This document shows, piece by piece, positions 16,432 through 24,011 of a stretch of 64,000 nucleotides of DNA. The number at the start of each line of letters is the position of its first letter. Positions within the stretch are counted from its first letter, which is position 1. Below the pieces are notes generated by a model that was not told the DNA's origin, ran no database searches, and saw only the letters and a program-made list of their open reading frames with translations. The position numbers were made by a program, and so were the translations under genes. The stretch is from Pseudomonas sp. Ant30-3 (GTDB lineage Bacteria > Pseudomonadota > Gammaproteobacteria > Pseudomonadales > Pseudomonadaceae), in assembly GCF_000690905.1 (NCBI RefSeq), contig NZ_JMCL01000109.1, positions 34,168-98,167 on the forward strand. Reading direction: 5' to 3'.

Positions 16432-16890
16432 TCATTGAACAAACGCCACTCCCCTCGCCATACCTGTCGCCGCCACAATCATCAACATCATCAGTAGCGC
16501 CTGAACGTGGCAGATCCGCGCGAACACCTTCGCACGAACGGTATCGATAGGCGCGCCTCGCCCCAGCGCGATCCGCCATTTGATCAGCGTCGCCATCGGT
16601 GCGATTTCCAACAGGAGGATGAGGACTAACAGCGTCATCTTCAGATGAAACAGCGGTTGATGAAGGTAGTAGTCGGCGCCCTTTTCGTACCCGGCAAAAG
16701 CCCGCATCCCACCTGTGACCAGCAGCAACAGCGCTGAAATCCCCCACAGATTATCCGCGCCCAACACGCTGCGAGCCTCGCCCACCCCGGTGGCGAGACG
16801 CCGAAACGCTGCGCCACGCGTCAGCACCGCCCAAAAGCCGAGCGCTAATGCCAAGAGGTGAATCGCGGCGAGAGACCAATGAACATACAT
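16432..16890 (-). CDS. DUF2214-like four-helix membrane protein
   Basis: 152 residues with four predicted membrane segments (about 5-25, 50-68, 80-98, 128-148). Short motifs AIHLLALALGFWAVLTRG, DNLWGISALLLLVTGGMRAF and YLHQPLFHLKMTLL, with a His-Lys pair in the third helix, resemble the DUF2214 family of CopD-like membrane proteins. Function unknown. The family call rests on the pattern of His, Trp and Gly in helices. Confidence 0.65.
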   Translation of the reverse strand: MYVHWSLAAIHLLALALGFWAVLTRGAAFRRLATGVGEARSVLGADNLWGISALLLLVTGGMRAFAGYEKGADYYLHQPLFHLKMTLLVLILLLEIAPMATLIKWRIALGRGAPIDTVRAKVFARICHVQALLMMLMIVAATGMARGVAFVQ

Positions 16891-17055
16891 CGAGAGACTC
16901 CCATCAGATCATCGTTGGGTGAGCCTGAAAGTAGTAGTCCATGAATGCACTGTTCGCCCGCCCGCTCAAGTAGAGAGCGACACTAAAAAAATGAATTTGC
17001 CCGTTGTCCTGCCGGTCAAGAATTATGAACGCAGTAATCTGGCGAGGTAACAGCA

Positions 17056-17193
17056 ATGACAATCGAAGCAGAGACACTCGTGCAACTGACCGAAGCGCTT
17101 CAGCAGTGCGGCCTGACCCTGGTCTCGGACGTGAACTTCACCCGAGCACCTTACCGACACGATCATCGCTGGGTTTGCATTCTGGCGGAATGA
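17056..17193 (+). CDS. Small hypothetical ORF, 45 residues
   Basis: ATG at 17056 with GAGG eight bases upstream, encoding MTIEAETLVQLTEALQQCGL followed by a basic, Trp-containing C-terminus ending CILAE. A strong hairpin with a T-run begins 8 bases after the stop. Ribosome site plus terminator suggest an expressed small protein. No family recognised. It sits just outside the left repeat of the genomic island. Confidence 0.5.
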   Translation: MTIEAETLVQLTEALQQCGLTLVSDVNFTRAPYRHDHRWVCILAE

Positions 17194-17200
17194 TTGATCT

Positions 17201-17240
17201 GCCGACGGCAGCGCTGAATGCGCCTGCCGTCGGCGCCCTT
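17201..17240 (+). terminator. Rho-independent terminator after 45-residue ORF
   Basis: Perfect 11-bp stem GCCGACGGCAG / CTGCCGTCGGC with a 12-base loop, followed by GCCCTTTT. Confidence 0.85.
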
Positions 17241-17324
17241 TTCGCTCGTTCGCAAGTGCCCGCACAGTATCGAGTGTGCAAGTTATCCACCCGCAGATTT
17301 TCGGGCGCCAGTAAATCGCAGACA

Positions 17325-17430
17325 ACAAAAAAAGGCCCACCTTTCGGTGAGCCTTTCTAGACCGCCCAGCAGAGCGGATTTTGTTTGGTAGGCGCGATTG
17401 GACTCGAATCCACGACCTCACCATGTCAAG
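17325..17430. repeat. Left island repeat: displaced 3' half of tRNA-Val(GAC) plus its terminator
   Basis: A 75-base block (17334-17408) is identical to 24741-24815. The similarity continues with mismatches and one indel to about 17430. On the minus strand it contains the anticodon loop to CCA end of the tRNA-Val gene and, beyond it, the GGCTCACC/GGTGAGCC terminator hairpin. The T-stem in this copy carries mismatches, so it cannot form a proper T-arm; it looks like a decayed fragment displaced by integration. Confidence 0.85.
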
Positions 17431-17526
17431 TTCTGCCAGTGATTACCAAGCACACGTTGTTTGGCTCTAGCTTGGGAATTACCGAAATCGATCACACGTG
17501 AATTTGTTATGGGCATTGACGCTCCT

Positions 17527-17955
17527 CTAGGGCTTGGCCAAATCCCACTGACAAACCTTCAACCGCTCTACATCAGTGCCACTCTCTTTGCGCATATCAA
17601 TATTGCCGTCTGCATCGAGGAAGATGTCGGTATCAGGCCACTTCGGTTTGATACTGATGCAGTGCCAGCGGCCTTCCTCGCTACGCCACGAAAACTCCAT
17701 AAAAAACTCGTCGTCCGGGGCGACGAGTCCTTTGTCACTAACGCTGCTACCGGGCGAAAACCGGCCCCTGTATATCTGATCCTTGACGTTCCAGATATAA
17801 AGCAACTCTTCCCGGCCATCCTTCGAATAGTGGACAGTCGCACTTGGCAAGGCGCTACGCCATAGGACAAACACCAATATCGGCAACGCCGGGATCCATA
17901 ACCATCGAATGTACGGTCGCCGAGATTTAGTTGCAGACGTGGACACTAGCACCAT
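17527..17955 (-). CDS. Candidate membrane-anchored immunity protein for the PAAR-Ntox44 toxin
   Basis: 142 residues from an ATG at 17955, inside the end of the toxin gene (29-base overlap). The frame is open to 17991, but the internal Met fits best. One membrane segment at about residues 16-34 (YIRWLWIPALPILVFVLW), with a basic cytosolic N-terminus, places the remaining domain (about 105 residues, rich in Trp and acidic residues) in the periplasm. Position directly downstream of a polymorphic toxin is the usual place of an immunity gene. No known immunity family recognised. If the assignment is right, the toxin would act in the periplasm. Confidence 0.6.
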   Translation of the reverse strand: MVLVSTSATKSRRPYIRWLWIPALPILVFVLWRSALPSATVHYSKDGREELLYIWNVKDQIYRGRFSPGSSVSDKGLVAPDDEFFMEFSWRSEEGRWHCISIKPKWPDTDIFLDADGNIDMRKESGTDVERLKVCQWDLAKP

Positions 17956-19081
17956 CCCCCCAATTTTCCGGTGTAACAGCAAGCACCTCATCCATGACCA
18001 TCTTGGCAGTTATTCCACCATCGGGATGTTGATTGGCGAGCTTGACGCCGATACTGATGGAGAGTCGATCGGCCACATCATCCCATGATCGGAAATCAGT
18101 CCACGGACTAGCTGTAGGATGGGGACCTGGTAGCTTCCATTCTGCTATGGGCTTCGTCAGCACCTCATCTCCCTTCCTTATACTATCTGAGACAATTTGC
18201 TCGGCTCCTGCACCATCCAGAAGAACGCTTTCAGAGATTCCGCCTATGATTCCAACGTACCCGTAATGGATGTTTGACCATATGTCGTAGTAGTAGTCGT
18301 ACTTTCCTTGTTTGTGTCGCACGCCTGGGAAGAGCTTACGGAGTTTCGGCTTGTGGTCCCACTCCATACCCTGCCCCACTTTTTTTGTCCAAATTGCCGC
18401 CGCCGCGACCTTCTGTGCTTTCGCGATATCGCCAAAATTTGGCCGCCCCCCCATGCGAGCAAGCAGCGGTAGTTCCAAGAACTGTTTCGCCGCAACGTCG
18501 GGATCGTAGTCAATGAGCCGTCTCATCTTCAACACAGCCGGGTCGTGGATGTTACGGTTCATCTCGCCTGCAATGTAGTTCGCCAGTGGCTCCATCTGGT
18601 CAGGATGATTACATACGACAGGTTCCGCTTTCTCAGCACCCCGTTTTGCGGGCGGAGAGCCAGGGTCGACAAGCGCATTAGCGGCCACTGCTTTCTCTTC
18701 CAGTTTCGGATCGGCGAGCAATGTAGCCATCTTTCCTTCGTCAACCGTGCCGTCTGGACGAATCGCCCCCAGTGCCATGAAGTTGATTATGGTTGCACCA
18801 CCAGCGTCGCCCATAACAAAGCCACCACCGACATCGCCTGACCCGGTGATGATCGTTCCGCCATGACTCGTAGGGCTTCCCATGTGGGCCATAGGACGCC
18901 CATTCACTTGAATCGAGGGAAACCCGGTTGTGATGACAGCGCCACAGCCACAGGTATCGCCAACACGTGCAGCACCCATGAAGTTGATGTTTGTGTCGGC
19001 AGAGGCAGAGGCAACCGGGGTGGTGCCATGGCCGGGCATAGGGCAGACATGCTTGTCACCCAGTCGTGCAGAGGAAATCAT
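17927..19081 (-). CDS. PAAR-domain polymorphic toxin with C-terminal Ntox44 domain
   Basis: 384 residues from the ATG at 19081; the open frame extends to 19177 without a good start. Residues 1-95 are a PAAR domain (HVCPMPGHGTTPVASASADT, GDTCGCGAVITTGFPSIQVN, MAHMGSPTSHGG), which sharpens the tip of a type VI secretion needle and carries cargo. Residues 100-230 are a linker. Residues 235-380 resemble polymorphic toxin type 44: EWDHKPKLRKLF, YDYYYDIWSNIHYGYVGIIG, LLDGAGAEQIVSD and a C-terminal WDDVADRLSISIGVKLAN. The toxic activity is not established from sequence. No VgrG or chaperone gene is adjacent. Confidence 0.85.
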   Translation of the reverse strand: MISSARLGDKHVCPMPGHGTTPVASASADTNINFMGAARVGDTCGCGAVITTGFPSIQVNGRPMAHMGSPTSHGGTIITGSGDVGGGFVMGDAGGATIINFMALGAIRPDGTVDEGKMATLLADPKLEEKAVAANALVDPGSPPAKRGAEKAEPVVCNHPDQMEPLANYIAGEMNRNIHDPAVLKMRRLIDYDPDVAAKQFLELPLLARMGGRPNFGDIAKAQKVAAAAIWTKKVGQGMEWDHKPKLRKLFPGVRHKQGKYDYYYDIWSNIHYGYVGIIGGISESVLLDGAGAEQIVSDSIRKGDEVLTKPIAEWKLPGPHPTASPWTDFRSWDDVADRLSISIGVKLANQHPDGGITAKMVMDEVLAVTPENWGDGASVHVCN

Positions 19082-19131
19082 GAATCGTCCTTGAATTGCT
19101 GTAAGGAATACCAGCTGTAACTGGGGCAGAA

Positions 19132-19290
19132 TTACTTTACCGGGACGCTCAGGTGCTGCTGCAGGACAAAATCCCAAACCTTCACTGACAACTCCCTGTG
19201 TTCCGTGTCACTTGCCGAGAAGCGGAGGATACCCGGTTGTGGGAGCGCATTAAATGGTGGCGACTGGCTAATGATCGCGTCAAAAGCCAT
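19132..19290 (-). CDS. Small ORF upstream of the PAAR toxin, 52 residues
   Basis: ATG at 19290 with GGAG four bases upstream, ending 50 bases before the toxin start. The product starts MAFDAIISQSPPFNALPQPG and ends LQQHLSVPVK, with no membrane segment. Composition is host-like, unlike the AT-rich gene on its other side. It is in the position of a T6SS effector chaperone but too short to be one I know. It may be a remnant or a small leader protein. Confidence 0.4.
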   Translation of the reverse strand: MAFDAIISQSPPFNALPQPGILRFSASDTEHRELSVKVWDFVLQQHLSVPVK

Positions 19291-19353
19291 TCGCTCCGCA
19301 GTCTGTCAAACGCCTTGAAAGGCACATCCGACTGGATGCTCTAAACCTGATAC

Positions 19354-20676
19354 TCAAACAGATAAAGCAGCTCCCTGCTGGGTAGACTTCCCCCATGTTT
19401 TTTTAAGAAATTGTCGCGCAGCACCAGCCGCACCTGATCTCATTCGATCGTTTATAAGTGCACCTTTTGCTTCAAATATTAATAAATGCCTTGAAACAAG
19501 AACAACTAGATCAGACTCAACCCGCTCCTCTTTACTCCTAAACCAATATCCAGAAGATACATGTTTTGCTGACGGGAAAGCCTCAAGAAGTATGCGTCCA
19601 GTTTCTCGCTCAGCGAACCAGCCACGTATTTTTTCGAGCTTTATTTTCGCATCTGAATTATTATTCAAGATCGTCAGCAATGATGAAAATGGAAGACTCA
19701 TTAGAGTTAGAAGACAGTAGATCGAATAACTACCATCTGCCTTAACGAATGGACGAGCAGCGATAGGATTGAATCGACATAACCCATCGAACCCTTCAAT
19801 CCCGCTCAGCGTAGATAAGCTCAACTTATCCAAAATACTGACAGCAAAATCGCAATCAAAATCTGAGCTCACGACCCAGTCAGGATCAAGCTTAAACATG
19901 TTCTTTACTGCATCATCTTCAACAAGATTTGTGAGATAATTCCTAAGCGAATCATTACTGACCGACTTCCATCCGCCTACAACCTGTTCAGCACCGACAA
20001 ACTTGGAGTATCGTGCAATTTCGCTTATGAGTCGCTTTCGACTATAGCCATACATCTCAACCCAAAGACCGTAGAAGACTTGAAACCTACCCCATATAGT
20101 TTTTCTAATAAGTACCAATAGCTTGCCAGCATTTGCGAAATCGCCTGTTCGCAAATAGCGATTATCATACTCTGATGTAATCTCAACAATCATTCTATCA
20201 AAGAAATCATCACCGTATGGATTGCGATAATAGGCAATATGGCTATCTGCGAGTGCCTCGATAGGCGACTGCCCTTTTCTCTTATTACTAGTCGATGCAG
20301 CATAATTCTGCTTCATTAGCTCCAACCAAAACTCACCAACTTTATCACGAGGAAGCGCTTCCTTAGGGCTCTCCCCCTCACAACCAAGCAGCAAAGCCTG
20401 CAACACTTCAAGATCAGCGTGTTCAGGATAGCTGGATGTATGCCCCTCTTTCATGATAGCTTTCATAAAGCTATAGAGCGCAGTAAGACCTAAAGCATCG
20501 TGCAGCTCATAACTTTTTATACTCTTAAGAAACTCATTCGTTGTAGCTAGCGTTTCCGAAATTCTGCCGTCCTTTAAGATGTCTTTTTGCCAGTCAGCGA
20601 TCATATGTTCGGGGATAGAATCGGTACTCAGGAATGTCACGTTCCCTGGCATTTGAAAAGCAATTTTTTCGGGCAT
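19354..20676 (-). CDS. Probable PD-(D/E)XK nuclease-domain protein, frameshifted near its end
   Basis: 440 residues in an AT-rich gene. Residues 1-350 are helical and unrecognised. Residues 385-406 (VESDLVVLVSRHLLIFEAKGA) have the D-x(n)-E-x-K layout of PD-(D/E)XK/NERD-type nucleases, with Asp389, Glu402 and Lys404. After Lys426 the frame passes a run of seven A (plus-strand T run 19398-19404) and ends 14 residues later. With one A fewer it would end HGGSLPSRELLYLFEYQV at 19341, giving a more native-looking last strand. Start behind AGAGGTAAGG. Divergent from the ParA-SIR2 operon, 658 bases away. Nuclease activity is inferred. Confidence 0.65.
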   Translation of the reverse strand: MPEKIAFQMPGNVTFLSTDSIPEHMIADWQKDILKDGRISETLATTNEFLKSIKSYELHDALGLTALYSFMKAIMKEGHTSSYPEHADLEVLQALLLGCEGESPKEALPRDKVGEFWLELMKQNYAASTSNKRKGQSPIEALADSHIAYYRNPYGDDFFDRMIVEITSEYDNRYLRTGDFANAGKLLVLIRKTIWGRFQVFYGLWVEMYGYSRKRLISEIARYSKFVGAEQVVGGWKSVSNDSLRNYLTNLVEDDAVKNMFKLDPDWVVSSDFDCDFAVSILDKLSLSTLSGIEGFDGLCRFNPIAARPFVKADGSYSIYCLLTLMSLPFSSLLTILNNNSDAKIKLEKIRGWFAERETGRILLEAFPSAKHVSSGYWFRSKEERVESDLVVLVSRHLLIFEAKGALINDRMRSGAAGAARQFLKKTWGKSTQQGAALSV

Positions 20677-21334
20677 CCTTACCTCTGTTCAGTTGATCAA
20701 GTTTGATTACACTCAACGTCTGCGCTGAAGATAACAGAGGTAAGGATAAGAGCAACATTTTTAATCGAGTTACTCCGGTACCCAGCGAACTGGACATACA
20801 CGACAAGCGGATGACACTGCCGGGTAGGCACACACCTATCGTTTCTCTAAATACCAGCACCAAAGCACCGCTGGCTAGTATACCGACACTGCCCACCCCA
20901 GCGATGCAAACTAAAAATGGTCATCATCACACTACCAATGTAGAGCTTCTTTAGGTATACGGTGTAGGCAGCATAGCTAATTTAGCTGAACGCCAATGTT
21001 GTAAATATATACACACAAACAACTTATTGCTCTCACGGCAACATTAGTAAAACCGCCTCCCCTTTACGAAGACCAAGCACAACAAGGACTTACCACTTAC
21101 AAAATCAACATAATACTATACATACAACTAGCCATTAGCTCCTTTCTTTTTGATCGACGTAGAAACTCGCCCCTCACGGATTTAACTAGGCTCTTCACAC
21201 ATACAATTATAAAACAATAATTACAACAAATAAATTTTTGTTTAAAGCAAAGCTATTGATGTGCTACCCTTTGCAGAGACACAGACTAACGTACCGCGCA
21301 CCGAAAGCATAAACAAGCTCACAGAGAGAAACCC
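20677..21334. other. AT-rich divergent intergenic region in the island
   Basis: 658 bases between the nuclease-like gene and the ParA gene. Short open frames on both strands (20594-20896 minus, 20703-20954 plus) lack ribosome sites and overlap neighbouring genes. No iteron array or parS-like inverted repeat was seen despite the ParA homologue. It likely holds both promoters and untranslated leaders; an unannotated RNA is possible. Confidence 0.4.
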
Positions 21335-22369
21335 ATGACAAGTCGTAAAGCCTCTCCAGCAAAAAAAAATATTACAAAATCGGTTTGCTTTTTCAACAAT
21401 AAAGGCGGCGTTGGGAAGACCACTCTTGTTGCAAACTTAGCCGCTGAGCTTGGATTAAACCACGCAAAAAAAGTACTGGTTATAGATGCAGACCCACAGT
21501 GTAATTTGACTCAGTATGTACTTTCCGACGATGAATTCCTCGACACTTATAGCTCCAAAGACCCTCAGTCGATATACAGTGTCATTCATCCGCTATCGAC
21601 AGGTAAGGGCTATAAAACAACGCTACCAATTAAAACTATCGACGAATTTGGTTTCGACGTAATAATTGGAGATCCACGCCTGGCACTAAAAGAGGACCTT
21701 CTTGCTCAAGACTGGCGTGATGCGAAAGCAGGTGGTATCAGGGGGCTTCGTACAACTCTAGTATTTCACAACTTGATTGAGCAAGCTCAATCTTATGACT
21801 ATATTTTCTTCGATATGGGCCCATCATTAGGAGCAATCAATAGAGCAATTCTATTAGCCGTGGATTTCTTCCTGGTACCTATGTCAATTGATATTTTCTC
21901 GAGCTGGGCTTTAAAGAATATTGGAGAAGCCGTAAAAGTATGGGAAAAAGACCTAACATTTGGCATGAAGAACTCTGAGGACCCAAATGAAGTTCCGGAT
22001 ATTGAGCGTAAGCGCCTTCTGTTTTTAGGTTATGTTACCCAGCAGCATAAAGAGCGCCGCGAAAAAGCGGGCAGTACGAGGATTGTCGAAGCTTACGATC
22101 AAATAAGTAAAAAGCTGCCTGGCGTAGTATCACAACACTTAAGTTATTTTTATCCTACATCGCTACAGACACATTTAGGAGAAATCAAACATCTCGCTAG
22201 CCTCGCTCCAAAATCACAAACCCTGCATCAACCAATGATCAACGTCAAAGCGAAAGGTAGTTATACAGTCACAAGAAAACAAGCGAGAGACATCTATACA
22301 GCACTTGCGCTACGTTTTATGGAAAATATGGACATACTGATCAAAGAGGCCGCAAAGGAGAAGAGGTAA
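21335..22369 (+). CDS. ParA/Soj-type ATPase, first gene of a ParA-SIR2 operon
   Basis: 344 residues. Deviant Walker A NNKGGVGKTTLVANLAAELG (Lys23, Lys28), VLVIDADPQCNLTQY (Asp51) and YDYIFFDMGPSLGAINRAIL (Asp160) show an intact ParA/MinD-class ATPase that could dimerise on ATP. Residues 200-330 are an extended, basic region not typical of short ParA proteins. No ParB gene or centromere-like repeat lies near, so chromosome or plasmid partition is unlikely. Ribosome site AGAGAG. Its stop and the start of the SIR2 gene share one base (TAATG), which means tight translational coupling. Confidence 0.9.
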   Translation: MTSRKASPAKKNITKSVCFFNNKGGVGKTTLVANLAAELGLNHAKKVLVIDADPQCNLTQYVLSDDEFLDTYSSKDPQSIYSVIHPLSTGKGYKTTLPIKTIDEFGFDVIIGDPRLALKEDLLAQDWRDAKAGGIRGLRTTLVFHNLIEQAQSYDYIFFDMGPSLGAINRAILLAVDFFLVPMSIDIFSSWALKNIGEAVKVWEKDLTFGMKNSEDPNEVPDIERKRLLFLGYVTQQHKERREKAGSTRIVEAYDQISKKLPGVVSQHLSYFYPTSLQTHLGEIKHLASLAPKSQTLHQPMINVKAKGSYTVTRKQARDIYTALALRFMENMDILIKEAAKEKR

Positions 22370-23271
22370 TGGCCCTATTTAACCCCGACCTGGTAAACGA
22401 CTTAGCTCAAAAAAAGGCCGCTATATTTGTGGGCGCTGGCGTAAGTGCGGGAGTCGTTACGAACGGTGGAACCAGAATAAAAGTCTGGAGTAAGTTCCTT
22501 CTTGACGCAGCAAACAAGCTAACTGACAAAAAAATCAAAACACATGCCGTGAAGCTAATCAATCAAAAAGACTATCTGATGGCTTGTGAAATGATCAGTA
22601 GAGGGGTCGGAGTAGATGAATGGAAGAAATTATTATTGGCTGAATACGATCAAATTGGATCTCCGACAGACCTTCAAAAAACAATAATGGAACTAAAACA
22701 ACGTCTGGTTCTTACGACAAACTTTGACCGGTATCTTGAAGCAGCATGGTTAGCTACCAATCCTGAAGCAACACACCATCACAGGGTCGTCAAGGAAATC
22801 GATGATGACTCATTTCAAGCATTTCGAGACGCGCAGGACTATTTATTTAAAATTCATGGCTCGATCGATGATATAGATACAATAATTTTCACAAAAAAAG
22901 ACTACTCAGAAAAAGCATATGGCAACTGGGCATACTCTAAATTTATAGAAACAATATTGCTAACGCACACTGTACTTTTTGTCGGTTTCTCACTAGCCGA
23001 TCCTGCAATAGCTCAAATTATCGAAAACTACGCACACAACATTCCTAGCGCCAGACCACATTACATCTTCCTCTCTGGCAAACCATCCGAAAAGTATATT
23101 GAAATCAATAAAGACCTGCGAAAGATTTTCATCATGCCCTACAGCGACAAAAATAATCATGCAGAATTGACTCAGAAATTTCAGAGCCTGTTAGCAGAGG
23201 TCAACATTAGACGAAGAGAATTGAGTATTAAAGCAATCAAAAATTTAACTCCCGACGAAAACGTCGCGTAA
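22369..23271 (+). CDS. SIR2-like NADase-type protein, second gene of the ParA-SIR2 operon
   Basis: 300 residues, almost entirely one SIR2 domain. Conserved NAD-binding and catalytic features: GAGVSAG (22-28), LTTNFDRYLE (Asn118, Asp120), KIHGSIDD (His163) and LFVGFSLADP (204-212). The zinc-binding cysteines of deacetylase sirtuins are absent, and the overall form matches the SIR2 proteins of bacterial defence systems, which degrade NAD+ upon phage infection. Activity is inferred from the family. It overlaps the ParA gene by one base, so the two products are likely made together and may form a complex. Confidence 0.88.
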   Translation: MALFNPDLVNDLAQKKAAIFVGAGVSAGVVTNGGTRIKVWSKFLLDAANKLTDKKIKTHAVKLINQKDYLMACEMISRGVGVDEWKKLLLAEYDQIGSPTDLQKTIMELKQRLVLTTNFDRYLEAAWLATNPEATHHHRVVKEIDDDSFQAFRDAQDYLFKIHGSIDDIDTIIFTKKDYSEKAYGNWAYSKFIETILLTHTVLFVGFSLADPAIAQIIENYAHNIPSARPHYIFLSGKPSEKYIEINKDLRKIFIMPYSDKNNHAELTQKFQSLLAEVNIRRRELSIKAIKNLTPDENVA

Positions 23272-23993
23272 CGTATTTGGTGGGAATTTTTAGAGACCAG
23301 CCACATTGAAAATTTACTTTCCTCTTCGCCCCCCTTAGTAGTAAGTCAACTCTTAATGTGGACGAATACGTGACAAAGCTGCGGCGGATGTTTAGCCTCA
23401 AACCAAGGTTCGATTAAAACGTCATACTAGAAGCGCCTTAGGGCATGATGACAGTAGCGACAATTATTCATATTAGCTCGCCTTACCATTAGCAGGCTAA
23501 AACCGAAAACTTAAATCCATAGAATGGTCTTTCTTCTAGGCTTTTAGCATCCCATTTTCGACAAGCGCAATCTACGGCTTATGACTGGAATGCCCCCCAC
23601 ACGTGCAGGCGCCCTCTCTGCCTCACACTCCAACACGCCTCGACAAATTTCAGCCATAACCCGCCGCAATCGTTCCTATTCTAAATACTGCACCGCTCAC
23701 TCATTTGATCTGGCCCTCCACACGCAAGTCACCCCAGCTTGGTTTATAAGTCTGTCGAACGGTTGGCCTCGCGACGTAGTCCTTAGCAGAGCTTGTAAAG
23801 GCAGCACTTGAGCGGTTCTTCACAAGAGGAAACGACTGCACACTCATGATCAAATTACCTTCCAATGCACACACCAACCTCTGTATGCACGCGATAAACC
23901 GCGACCCACATGGGCTTCAAGATTTATGTGCTTTAGGTGCGACCGGGAGTTTAGTTTCTGGTCGAATGAGTCTGCTAACATCCGCAAAGTCGG
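23272..23993. other. Gene-poor stretch of the island
   Basis: 722 bases with no convincing complete gene. A short plus-strand frame ending at about 23420 (VDEYVTKLRRMFSLKPRFD) has GC-rich codons unlike the island genes before it and could be the tail of a deleted gene. The open frame 23581-23811 has no ribosome site. No integrase or transposase fragment recognised. Confidence 0.4.
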
Positions 23994-24011
23994 GTGGATA
24001 CAGGTGAGAAA

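Noticed and set aside
20594..20954. Short open frames on both strands upstream of the nuclease-like gene
   Set aside because: Both overlap the gene start or its leader, lack ribosome sites and show no domain.
21335..22369. Plasmid or chromosome partition function for the ParA homologue
   Set aside because: No parB-like gene, no parS or iteron-like repeats, and tight coupling to a SIR2 gene instead.
23581..23811. 76-codon frame in the island spacer
   Set aside because: No ribosome site, no family, Ser/Thr/Arg-rich random-looking translation.
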